Origin: Clostridia bacterium
GTDB taxonomy: Bacteria > Bacillota_A > Clostridia > Christensenellales > CAG-138
Length of the DNA: 18,190 nucleotides
Direction: 5' to 3'
NCBI GenBank assembly: GCA_017553815.1
Contig: JAFZJT010000098.1
Coordinates: 1 to 18,190 of the forward strand
Both the position numbers and the translations under genes were made by a program. Shown piece after piece: positions 1-7,291 of this stretch. The notes under the pieces were generated by a model, which had not been told where the DNA came from, searched no databases, and saw only the letters and a program-made list of their open reading frames with translations. How positions within the stretch are numbered: the stretch's first letter is position 1; every line of letters starts with the position of its first letter.

Positions 1-865
1 CATATTTGATGCCGTTCGGGGTCTCGGTGGTCCAATTCGATTTGCGGTTGACGGATTTTTCATAAAGACTGCCGTCGGACTTGATAGGTACCGCGCTGCC
101 GCCTGCGGAAACATTGTCGATGCGGGCGCCGGCGCTGCCCATGCGAAGAAGCGCCGAAAGGATATAGACCTCTCCCTTGAAACGGAATGAGATGATGCGG
201 ATCGTGTTGAGAGAGCTTTCGTTCAGCCTCTTGAGATCGGGGTGCTGCTTGACGATGCGCTGAACGATGAAGTTGGCATCGAGATTCTTGAATGTTTTTT
301 CAAGGTCGATCCTGTCGCTGCTGTCGCGATCGTAGAAGGTTATGCCCTTGCCCTTGGAAAGAAAGCTGGGCTTTATTATGAGATGTTCCTCATTTTTGCA
401 AAGATCGATCGCCTCTTCCATGGTGATGGACTCATCGCCGTCGCCGTTATAGTAATAGCCGTTCATGTTCTTGACGATCGTATCGGGGCGCTTTGACGTG
501 GGAAGCATGCGTCCGGTCAGACCCTTGTCGCTGACAACGCTGCGCCAATTTCTGTTGTTGAAATACTCTATCATATTCCCTTTCCAAACGGGATCGGGGA
601 TATAGCGAGGATCATATGCCTCTTTACCGTCGCAATACAGATCAAAGTAGAATTTTTTGGGCTTGACGCCGTATTTGCTCCAGTATTTGAGAACGACTTC
701 GTCAAATTCACGCTTACTTCCGTTGTATCCGCCGCCGATCTTTTTAACGCGCGAATACGCCTGATCGTCCAGCGTGGCGTTCACGAGTTCGTGATGCGTT
801 TTCCTTTCCGCGGCTTCAACACGGCGGTTGCGAATGGCGAGGTATTTTTTCTTGAGTTTATTCAT
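1..865 (-). CDS. Sugar-transfer-type ATP-grasp protein, paralogue 1 (3' end cut)
   Basis: Partial gene: 288 codons read from ATG at 865 and run off the left edge. GGAGGC lies just upstream of the ATG and fixes the start. The protein begins MNKLKKKYLAIRNRR and carries blocks shared with the neighbouring gene at 959-2056: GGYNGS, a KEAYDPRYI block, a DGDGD acidic segment, EEHLIIKPS, GKGITFYD, QHPDL, SSLNTIRI and ARIDNVSAGG. The last two, with a GWDFA block in the full-length paralogues, are characteristic of the ATP-grasp family found in polysaccharide gene clusters (Pfam ATPgrasp_ST type). By eye about half the residues match the paralogue. Such proteins are thought to ligate a carboxylate to an amine or hydroxyl using ATP, but substrates are unknown. 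Family assignment is firm; the reaction is inference. Last gene of the run visible here, 93 nt after the paralogue. Confidence 0.85.
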   Translation of the reverse strand, partial: MNKLKKKYLAIRNRRVEAAERKTHHELVNATLDDQAYSRVKKIGGGYNGSKREFDEVVLKYWSKYGVKPKKFYFDLYCDGKEAYDPRYIPDPVWKGNMIEYFNNRNWRSVVSDKGLTGRMLPTSKRPDTIVKNMNGYYYNGDGDESITMEEAIDLCKNEEHLIIKPSFLSKGKGITFYDRDSSDRIDLEKTFKNLDANFIVQRIVKQHPDLKRLNESSLNTIRIISFRFKGEVYILSALLRMGSAGARIDNVSAGGSAVPIKSDGSLYEKSVNRKSNWTTETPNGIKY

Positions 866-903
866 TGTTGCCTCCGGTTTTTACAGGGTTAACAAATGTC
901 GCA

Positions 904-947
904 GCATAGATATGCGCCAAGATGCGATCCTGTGCATATCATGCGCC
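904..947. repeat. Two imperfect direct repeats in the gap between ATP-grasp paralogues
   Basis: The 93-nt gap between the two ATP-grasp genes holds GCATAGATATGCGCC (904-918) and GCATATCATGCGCC (934-947), 15 nt apart. Each copy also contains a small inverted repeat (GCATA/TATGC and GCAT/ATGC). They could be an operator, an RNA processing structure or chance. No promoter is obvious next to them. Confidence 0.35.
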
Positions 948-958
948 GTTACGGTGCG

Positions 959-2056
959 TTAAAGGTTGCTTTTCTTCAGAAAAACTTCGTCGAGCACCTC
1001 GTCGGTGAGATCGCCGAAGGTGGGGCCGCAGCTTATCTGATTGGATTCGGGCATGACGTTGAACTCGATCATGACTGGATCCCCGTCTTTATCCACCGCA
1101 AAATCCCAACCGATCAAATCGAAGTACGGAAGCTGAGCATGGGTTCTTTTGGCGGTTTCGATAACTTTATCGAAATTGGGCACGTGGATATCCCTGAATT
1201 TAACGCCGCCGGGATGCTCATCGGACCACTCGGATTTTCTGGTGACGGAACGATCCGCAAGCCAGCCGTCGGGCTTTATAACGCAGGATATGCCGCCAGC
1301 GGAAATATTGTCCACGCGTGAGCCGACGCCGCCCATTCGAAGCAGAGTTGAAAGCACGTGTGTCTCGCCCTTAAACTTAAAGGTGACAACGCGAATGGTG
1401 TTGAGAGAGCTTGAATTAACCGCCGCAAGATCGGGGTGCTGCTCAACGAGCCTTTGGGCAACGAAGCCGCGCTTGAATTCTTTGAACATCGAATCGATGC
1501 TCTGCTGACCCTCGCGGTTTTTATCGTAGAAAGTGATACCCTTGCCGCAGCCGCTGTACACCGAGGGCTTGATGATCAGATGCTCTTCGTTTTCGCACAG
1601 CTTAACCGCATCTTCAAAGGAGATGGGATTGTCGCCATCGCCGTCGAAATAATAGCCGCCGATGTTTTTAACAACTGTTTTGGGGAGCTTGATATCCGAG
1701 ATAAGACGGCTGTACATGGATTTATCGGTATAGGCGCGCCTCATCATCATCTTGTTGAAATAAGGAACGATATTGCGGTAATACACGGCATCGGTAATAT
1801 AACGGGGATCGTAGGCTTCCTTGCCGTTGCAATAGATATCGTACCAAAACTTATCGGGCTTGATGCCGTATTTCTTCCAATAGGCGCGAACAACGCTGTT
1901 GAACTCGCTGCGGCTTCCGTTGTAGCCGCCGTCGATCATCTTGATGCGCTTTTTGGCATATTCCGCTTTCTTCTCGGTCATTCTTTGCATCGAAACGTTT
2001 ACGTAGATCGAGTCGAGCCTCGAGGTGAGCTTCTCCATGATCTTAAACTTCAGCAT
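959..2056 (-). CDS. Sugar-transfer-type ATP-grasp protein, paralogue 2
   Basis: A 365-residue cytosolic protein with no signal peptide or membrane segment. A helical, basic N-terminal part (about 1-60) precedes the ATP-grasp fold. Landmarks are GGYNGS, the KEAYDPRYI block, GYYFDGDGD, EEHLIIKPS (a nucleotide-binding strand with lysine), GCGKGITFYD, a SSLNTIRVV block, SRVDNISAGG and, near the C-terminus, LIGWDFAVDKDG followed by VMIEFN. The final E-x-N is the metal-binding end of the ATP-grasp site. Start at ATG 2056 is supported by AAAGGAAAG about 8 nt upstream. The family sits in capsule and exopolysaccharide loci and probably forms an amide or ester bond at the expense of ATP; substrates are not known. 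Tandem duplicate of the gene at 1-865 and more distant relative of the one at 7292-8401. The 81-nt gap upstream contains the 12-bp palindrome TGATCGCGATCA (2129-2140), which overlaps the preceding stop codon. Confidence 0.87.
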   Translation of the reverse strand: MLKFKIMEKLTSRLDSIYVNVSMQRMTEKKAEYAKKRIKMIDGGYNGSRSEFNSVVRAYWKKYGIKPDKFWYDIYCNGKEAYDPRYITDAVYYRNIVPYFNKMMMRRAYTDKSMYSRLISDIKLPKTVVKNIGGYYFDGDGDNPISFEDAVKLCENEEHLIIKPSVYSGCGKGITFYDKNREGQQSIDSMFKEFKRGFVAQRLVEQHPDLAAVNSSSLNTIRVVTFKFKGETHVLSTLLRMGGVGSRVDNISAGGISCVIKPDGWLADRSVTRKSEWSDEHPGGVKFRDIHVPNFDKVIETAKRTHAQLPYFDLIGWDFAVDKDGDPVMIEFNVMPESNQISCGPTFGDLTDEVLDEVFLKKSNL

Positions 2057-2137
2057 AACTGTTCTTTCCTTTCAGTCGGTTTGAGGCGTAGTTGATGATC
2101 AAAACGATACTGCGCCAGGTTTTTGCAATGATCGCGA

Positions 2138-2995
2138 TCAAAGCTCGACCGTTGCGATCCTCGGCTCGAAACAGCAGGTGGGTCTTAAGCAAACCACGCG
2201 AACTCCGCTTGCACGCTGAGGGCCGACCTTCATAAAGGTGGCGATGACGCTTGTGTCGCCCTTGAGCCCGAGAGGACCGATGTTTGCGGCGTTTACGCGC
2301 TCGGTAATCTCCCTCTCCATGTCGCTCTGAACACCATAATCGCCGTCGGTCTGCGCCTGAAGCATCATCGAAGCCGCTTCAAAATGGCTTCTGCCGATGC
2401 CTACTGCGAGAGTGCAGGGCGAACAGCCGAGCTGTGCCACGGCTTCCTGCGCCCAGTTCACGATCTCATCGAGCACAACGGCGGTGCTGTGCTTGTGGAA
2501 AATGCGATAGGTCTTGCCTCTTATGGCAGGGCCGCCGCCAAACATGAGGATATGAAGACGGATAACATCTTCCTTGCATCTCCTCAGAAGTATCGGAGCT
2601 GGTTCCACGCCGGCGCTGTCGGGATCAAGACCGCCGGACTGATCGATGCGCATAGAGTCATTCCCCATTATTCCCATGGGTCTGCCGGGGAGCTTTCTGA
2701 GACCCTGCTTAACTCCCTCTTTGATGGCATCGAGCGTTTTGCCGCTGATCGCTTGATTCTCACCGATCTCAAGCACGAGATGCGGTATGCCGGTATCATC
2801 GCAGAGCGGACTGCGGTTCTTCTCGGCGGCTTCGGCGTTTTCGAGTATGGTTTCAAGCACCCATTTTGCGCGTTCGCTGCTTTCTTTTTCAATGGCGCGG
2901 CGATACGCCGCTTTTTTATCGTCGCGGAAAGTTGAGCCTGCTTCAACAAGCGTGTTTGCAACAAGGTCAACTATCTGTTCGTATGTTTTAGTCAT
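2138..2995 (-). CDS. Class I fumarase / L-tartrate dehydratase-like alpha subunit (divergent)
   Basis: 285 residues, the usual size for the separate alpha subunit of class I [4Fe-4S] hydro-lyases (TtdA/FumA N-terminal family), which add or remove water on small dicarboxylic acids such as fumarate/malate or tartrate. Visible are the SPLCDDTG block with a candidate cluster cysteine (C65), a LGCSPC block (C191, C194) followed by LAVGIG, and a C-terminal cysteine group (C269, C274, C275). The standard KGGGSE-type loop is replaced by MFGGGPAIRGK, so the active site differs from canonical fumarase and the substrate may too. The ATG lies inside the beta-subunit gene (8-nt overlap), implying translational coupling. 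Subunit order beta then alpha is opposite to the common arrangement. Family assignment is good; the specific reaction is open. Confidence 0.8.
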   Translation of the reverse strand: MTKTYEQIVDLVANTLVEAGSTFRDDKKAAYRRAIEKESSERAKWVLETILENAEAAEKNRSPLCDDTGIPHLVLEIGENQAISGKTLDAIKEGVKQGLRKLPGRPMGIMGNDSMRIDQSGGLDPDSAGVEPAPILLRRCKEDVIRLHILMFGGGPAIRGKTYRIFHKHSTAVVLDEIVNWAQEAVAQLGCSPCTLAVGIGRSHFEAASMMLQAQTDGDYGVQSDMEREITERVNAANIGPLGLKGDTSVIATFMKVGPQRASGVRVVCLRPTCCFEPRIATVEL

Positions 2996-3491
2996 AGATG
3001 CTCCTTCCGTGTGCGGCTCCGATTATGGCAGGATACCTGTCGACCTTGATCAGATGTAAAGCTTCCATGCCGAGTTCGGGGAATGCAACGACCTTTTCCT
3101 CGGTGGTCTTTGAGCAGAGCAGCGCCGTAACGGGCGGTATCACGGCATAGACCGAGTTGTGTTCATCAAGCGCTTTGACGGTTTCATCGCGCAGTCTGCC
3201 CTTGCCAAGATGCAGTTTTATGCCTGCGGCGGAGAGCGGAGCGATGCTCGCTTCTATCTCAAGCTTGTTGCTGGAAGTGGGGCCGACGCCGGAGGGGCTG
3301 ACAGCCGTGTGGAAGATCACCTGGCCGCGAAGATCCACACCAAGCTCGCCCACCGTGCCGTCCTCGATCATCTTGATGATCTTGGGAAGCACGGCGTCGC
3401 GACCGCAGAGAATGTAGCCTGAGATCGTAACGGTATCGCCCACCTTCAAAGCTGCGATCGCTTCATCGGACATCGGAGTTTTAAGATCCAT
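2988..3491 (-). CDS. Class I fumarase / L-tartrate dehydratase-like beta subunit
   Basis: 167 residues, matching the swivelling beta subunit of two-component class I fumarases and tartrate dehydratases (TtdB/FumA C-terminal family). Family features in order are KVGDTVTISGYI, GRDA, GVGPTSS followed by an N-terminal-of-strand acidic residue, LGKGRL, and a C-terminal ELGMEALHLIKVDRYPA block ending HGRSIYD. The usual RDAAH segment reads GRDAVLP, so the conserved histidine is absent, consistent with a changed substrate. It partners the alpha subunit encoded immediately downstream with an 8-nt overlap, and starts only 4 nt after the acyltransferase stop codon, so the three genes are almost certainly cotranscribed. 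Confidence 0.82.
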   Translation of the reverse strand: MDLKTPMSDEAIAALKVGDTVTISGYILCGRDAVLPKIIKMIEDGTVGELGVDLRGQVIFHTAVSPSGVGPTSSNKLEIEASIAPLSAAGIKLHLGKGRLRDETVKALDEHNSVYAVIPPVTALLCSKTTEEKVVAFPELGMEALHLIKVDRYPAIIGAAHGRSIYD

Positions 3492-3495
3492 ACTT

Positions 3496-4494
3496 TTATG
3501 CGTTCCTTGCTTTATTTTTATTGAATATAAGGTTTTTCACCGCCAAATAGACGATGGCAGCGAGAATGGTCACGAAAACGAGGATCACAGGGCGAACGTA
3601 CATAAAGGCGGTTTTGCCGTAGATGCCGATCGCCTTGTAAAGTTTATCAAGCAGATGCCAGATCGCAGGATGGAAGAAATACACCAGCATTGAGTAATCC
3701 TTGCCCAATTTATATATATATATATGGTTTTTGTCATTACCAAAGGAAGGATTCTTTATGCAAAGCACGAACAGCGCTGCGACCTGCACAAACGAAACTA
3801 TGTTGACGCCGAAATCCCTGCCGAGAACAAGCCTTTCAACGGGGCAAAGCACGGTTGAAATGATGAGCGCGGCAATAAGAGCGGTGTTTGAGATATTGAT
3901 GCCGTCCTGCTTCTCGTGCAGATAGAAGCCGAATGTGAAGAACGGGAAGCCAAGCACAAGGAAGTTTCGGTAATAGAGCTTATCAACGCTTATATGCGCA
4001 ATATGCGCGCCCTGCGCCAGAAGAATATAGGCGCCTGCGAGCGCGAACATTGCGAAGTATGCTATGCGCCTAAGACCGAATTTTTCAACGAGTGCAAAGA
4101 TGATATAGTCATAGAGCAGCGCATATAGGAACCAAAGCTGAGATGCGATATAGAACGGGCGATTGAATACGACCCAATCCACCACGCGAGGCAGCGTGAT
4201 CTCAAATTTTGAGGTCGAATAGATCGGAGTCAGTATGAAATACAGAGCGGTGAGCAAGAGCGTTGTTATCGCGATATGCTTGATCTTCCTGCCGTAATCC
4301 GTGGGTTTATTCGGATCATAGCAGAAATAGCCGCTCACCATGAAGAAGAACGGAACGCAGAACCTTGATACGGATTGAATTAAAATGCCGAATACCCAAG
4401 GGAATTCGCAGTGCATAAACACGACGAGAATGCAGGCTATGCCCTTGGCGAAATCCAATGCATAGTTTCTCTGCCTGGTCTTTTCAATACTCAT
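3496..4494 (-). CDS. Acyltransferase-3 family integral membrane protein
   Basis: About 332 residues with roughly ten hydrophobic segments and the signature of the acyltransferase-3 (OafA/WecH-like) family: YALDFAKGIACILVVFMHC near the N-terminus, whose His is the likely catalytic residue, then FCVPFFFMVSGYF and a C-terminal YFFHPAIW. Members move acetyl, succinyl or similar groups across the membrane onto sugars of surface glycans or lipids. An in-frame ATG at 4500 directly abuts GGAGGT (4501-4506). The ATG at 4494 has 6-nt spacing from that ribosome binding site and gives MSIEKTRQRN, so 4494 is preferred. A 15-nt TA tract (3711-3725) lies in the coding region near the C-terminus. It precedes the fumarase-like pair by 4 nt and probably decorates the product of this cluster; substrate unknown. 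Confidence 0.85.
   Translation of the reverse strand: MSIEKTRQRNYALDFAKGIACILVVFMHCEFPWVFGILIQSVSRFCVPFFFMVSGYFCYDPNKPTDYGRKIKHIAITTLLLTALYFILTPIYSTSKFEITLPRVVDWVVFNRPFYIASQLWFLYALLYDYIIFALVEKFGLRRIAYFAMFALAGAYILLAQGAHIAHISVDKLYYRNFLVLGFPFFTFGFYLHEKQDGINISNTALIAALIISTVLCPVERLVLGRDFGVNIVSFVQVAALFVLCIKNPSFGNDKNHIYIYKLGKDYSMLVYFFHPAIWHLLDKLYKAIGIYGKTAFMYVRPVILVFVTILAAIVYLAVKNLIFNKNKARNA
3711..3725. repeat. TA dinucleotide tract inside the acyltransferase gene
   Basis: Fifteen alternating T/A bases encode the IYIY of a HIYIYK segment on the minus strand. The unit is two bases, so gain or loss of one unit would shift the frame in the last quarter of the acyltransferase. Confidence 0.7.
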
Positions 4495-4607
4495 AATCAT
4501 ACCTCCAAATGCTTGGTGTTATTATCGAACTGCGGCGGCTAAATTACAGATTTTGGCGATGTCGAATGAATTTATGCCGCATTGCGTCTCCCCTCGTCAT
4601 GCTCAGT

Positions 4608-5861
4608 TTATTTTACATTTGCAAACTCGATGTCTGCAAGATTGAGATCCTTTCTGATCATACTGCTGCCGTTTTCATCGATCACATCAATGCTACTGAA
4701 AGCGGCGGAAACCTTGTCCTTGATCTGCTTCTCGCTGTCGCCGCTGACCACCATTACCAAAACGCGGCTGGAGCCGGCGCTCGAAGCATCGGTTTTGGAA
4801 TGGACGCTGCGATAGAATGAAACAATATCCGCGATGCCGCCGGAAACGAGGTCTTCGCATCCATTGATCTCGCCTATAACGCCTGTGTTGGCATAGACCT
4901 GATTTACTGCATAGATCCTGTCCACTTTATGTGCTTTGGAAAAATCAGGAACAAGACCGAGCCATGAATCTATGGAGGCGGAAATAAAATCGAAGTCCGC
5001 CGCTTTTTTCATGGTTTGAGTGCTTATTCCGCCGCCGGTTCTCGGAGCAAACTCGATTACGGAGATGTCGTCACCCTTAACGATGCCCTGGAAAAACAGC
5101 GGAGTGTTGTCGAGCTTGAATGCATCGGCAATCTGCATCAAGGTTGCTGCCGCATTCTCCTTTGCCTTTTCGGAGATCCTCGCAGGGGCGATCGAGGCGT
5201 AGCATTTGATCACCTTATCATCGCCGTCATAGGTGCTTATCCTTTCCTGGATCATTATTACATGGGGCTCGTTGTTGACAACATAGCCGTATGCACTGAT
5301 CTCGGGACCGCTGACGAACTCTTCTGCAATAACCATGCCGTTGCGGCTGAAGCGCTTTGCAAGCTCAAATGCCGCTTCGGCTTCCGCAATGTTTTCGACC
5401 TTTTTAACGCCCTTGGCGGAATTGCTGTCCGCAGGCTTGATCATTATGGGGAAGCAAAGCTCGGCATTTTCAAGCTGCGAAAACTCGGAAACGCTTATAT
5501 GCCGCGATGTTTTGATGCCGTTTGCATGCATTATTGCCTTCATGCGAACCTTGTCAGTCACATCAAGAGCGGTTTCATAGCTGTAAGGATGAGGCAATCC
5601 GAGCTTCTCGGCAACGAAGCAGCATACAACGTTTGCCTGATCAACGCTTGTGCTGATCACAAGATCCGCCTTGCGCTCGGCTGCGATTTTGAGCACGGCT
5701 TCCTTATCGAGAGTGCTTTCGATGATATGCTCAGCGGCATATTGTTTCGCAGGAGGATTGGTGCCGTAATCTACAAGCACGGTGTGAAACCCGCGCTCCT
5801 TGAGCTGACAGATAAGATCGATATGCGGAACGGTGCCGCCAAGAACGATAGCAGTTTTCAT
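4608..5861 (-). CDS. ATP-grasp carboxylate-amine ligase (PurK/biotin-carboxylase-like)
   Basis: 417-residue soluble enzyme. N-terminal Rossmann-like pre-ATP-grasp domain (about 1-95) starts MKTAIVLGGTVPHIDL and contains LVISTSVDQAN. The ATP-grasp domain (about 100-300) shows TDKVRMKAIM, FPIMIKPADSNSAKGV (nucleotide-binding lysine), IAEEFVSGPE and a metal-binding VIEFAPRTGGG. Its C-terminal domain contains GEINGCEDL. This is the layout of PurK, carboxylate-amine ligases and antibiotic-type dipeptide ligases, and it is clearly different from the three sugar-transfer-type ATP-grasp proteins here. The ATG at 5861 is chosen over an upstream TTG at 5873 because TGAGGT (5867-5872) gives correct spacing; that ribosome binding site overlaps the stop of the preceding MmgE/PrpD gene, indicating tight coupling. 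The likely role is ATP-dependent coupling of a carboxylic acid, perhaps one handled by the neighbouring PrpD or dehydratase enzymes (inference). Confidence 0.83.
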   Translation of the reverse strand: MKTAIVLGGTVPHIDLICQLKERGFHTVLVDYGTNPPAKQYAAEHIIESTLDKEAVLKIAAERKADLVISTSVDQANVVCCFVAEKLGLPHPYSYETALDVTDKVRMKAIMHANGIKTSRHISVSEFSQLENAELCFPIMIKPADSNSAKGVKKVENIAEAEAAFELAKRFSRNGMVIAEEFVSGPEISAYGYVVNNEPHVIMIQERISTYDGDDKVIKCYASIAPARISEKAKENAAATLMQIADAFKLDNTPLFFQGIVKGDDISVIEFAPRTGGGISTQTMKKAADFDFISASIDSWLGLVPDFSKAHKVDRIYAVNQVYANTGVIGEINGCEDLVSGGIADIVSFYRSVHSKTDASSAGSSRVLVMVVSGDSEKQIKDKVSAAFSSIDVIDENGSSMIRKDLNLADIEFANVK

Positions 5862-5869
5862 TTTATACC

Positions 5870-7219
5870 TCAAAGCATTTTAATAAGCTTTTTAATTGAG
5901 CCGCAGTCGGTATCGATGGAATCAACAAGCTCAATGATCTCGCTGCAGTACTGTTTGTTTTTACGGGCATGTTGAGCGAGCTGGCGGAACTTAAGCTCAA
6001 GCTCATCCCTGCTCATCGGGTTTTCGGGCTCGCCCTTGGGGTAGATAACGCGCTTTGACAGCTTTTCGCTGTTTTTAAGCGTTATTTCAAGCTCCGCAAT
6101 TCGCTTGCCGGGGACAAGTGCTGAAAACTCCGGTTCTTCGGAAACCGAAACGCGTTTGGTAAGGCTTATTATAGCGGGATCCGAGATTGCCTCCTCGGAC
6201 ATGGCTTCCATTCCGGCAGTGCCGAGACAGATCGCGGAAGCAACGCTGTACGGTATGCTCATCTTTGCCGCGCCAACGCTCGGAATATCGGTGTGGTCGT
6301 GTCCGAAAACGGCAAGAGAATAGGTTGAAACGTGGATCGATTCGATATTCTCCGGCTCGATCCCCTGCCCAAGCTCAAGCGCCGCTTCAACAGAAGAATG
6401 GCAGTGCCTGCATGAAGCATAGGGTTTTCTGTATATGCCGAGGATCGAATACTTCTTATCGCCTTCGCGGTTGAAAAACTCAGGATTAAACGAGTCGGAA
6501 AGAACTTTTAAAAATCCGCGTTTTCCGCCGATTGGATCATGCGGACCGCAGAAGCCGCTTGCACCGATAAGTGCGGCGGTTACAGCGTTTTGAGCTGCTT
6601 TGCCTGCATTGAAAGGCTTGAGCTGCGAAACGTCTTCGATCATCTCAAGAAGACCGGATGCGCTTGCCGCAGCGGCAGCGATCGTGTTCTTTATGCTTTC
6701 TTCGTCGAGATCGAGCGCAACGGATGCCGCAGCCGCAGCTCCGATACAGCCGCAGGTGCCGGTGGCGTGAAGCCCCTTCTTTTTGTGCCCGGGCTGCATT
6801 GCCGATGAAAGCCTGAGTGCGACCTCATAGCCGACAAGCGCAGCGCGAAGGAAGAGCGACGCATCGTTGAAGGCATGGTTATACAGCGAAATGAGCGTTG
6901 AAAAGATCGGCGCTCCGAGATGTATCATGCCGAATCTGCTGCCGTCGTCAAGATCGTAATAGTGCGCCGAAATGCCGTTTAGAAGCGCAGCATTCTCCAT
7001 GCTTGTGCTTCTGTCAATTCCGATAACCGGGGAAGCGCAGGATCCATCGGGCATTTTATCGAGGAAAGCGGAGATTTTCTCTTTAAGCTCATGCGAACCT
7101 GCAAGCGCAACGCCGATATAATCGAGCAGGCATGCCTTTAAACAAGAGCTGATCTGCTCCGGCATGGGTTCCGCCTTCAGTTCTTTGATCAGTTCAATGA
7201 TCAATTCGGTTTCATTCAT
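5870..7219 (-). CDS. MmgE/PrpD family protein
   Basis: 449 residues, normal for MmgE/PrpD proteins, a family that includes 2-methylcitrate dehydratase, cis-aconitate decarboxylase and iminodisuccinate epimerase, all acting on branched or substituted di/tricarboxylic acids. Visible landmarks are ENAALLNGISAHYYDLDDG (about 75-93), a following MIHLGAP block with H100, an alanine-rich GCIGAAAAAS region, KPYASCRHCHSS and SIPYSVASAICLG. The reading frame opens at 7258, but the ATG at 7219 has GGAGTG six nucleotides upstream and starts directly with the family N-terminus (MNETELI), so it is preferred. It is followed 8 nt later by the carboxylate-amine ligase gene, suggesting that its product feeds that ligase. 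Which reaction it catalyses cannot be read from the sequence. Confidence 0.88.
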   Translation of the reverse strand: MNETELIIELIKELKAEPMPEQISSCLKACLLDYIGVALAGSHELKEKISAFLDKMPDGSCASPVIGIDRSTSMENAALLNGISAHYYDLDDGSRFGMIHLGAPIFSTLISLYNHAFNDASLFLRAALVGYEVALRLSSAMQPGHKKKGLHATGTCGCIGAAAAASVALDLDEESIKNTIAAAAASASGLLEMIEDVSQLKPFNAGKAAQNAVTAALIGASGFCGPHDPIGGKRGFLKVLSDSFNPEFFNREGDKKYSILGIYRKPYASCRHCHSSVEAALELGQGIEPENIESIHVSTYSLAVFGHDHTDIPSVGAAKMSIPYSVASAICLGTAGMEAMSEEAISDPAIISLTKRVSVSEEPEFSALVPGKRIAELEITLKNSEKLSKRVIYPKGEPENPMSRDELELKFRQLAQHARKNKQYCSEIIELVDSIDTDCGSIKKLIKML

Positions 7220-7291
7220 ATTATCACTCCAAACACATTGAGCGGTTCTGATGCGCATGCATTAAGGCATGTCGGCGAGTGGCGTATGCGT

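Noticed and set aside
2129..2140. 12-bp palindrome TGATCGCGATCA
   Set aside because: It overlaps the stop codon of the dehydratase alpha gene and no second copy or promoter is associated with it; it may be chance.
4495..4607. Possible short leader peptide (MRHKFIRHRQNL) upstream of the acyltransferase
   Set aside because: A GGGGAG precedes it on the minus strand, but there is no attenuator hairpin and no conservation evidence; twelve codons are too few to support.
5016..5975. 319-codon plus-strand frame over the carboxylate-amine ligase and the end of MmgE/PrpD
   Set aside because: It is antisense across two coupled genes, with no motif and no plausible translation start signal.
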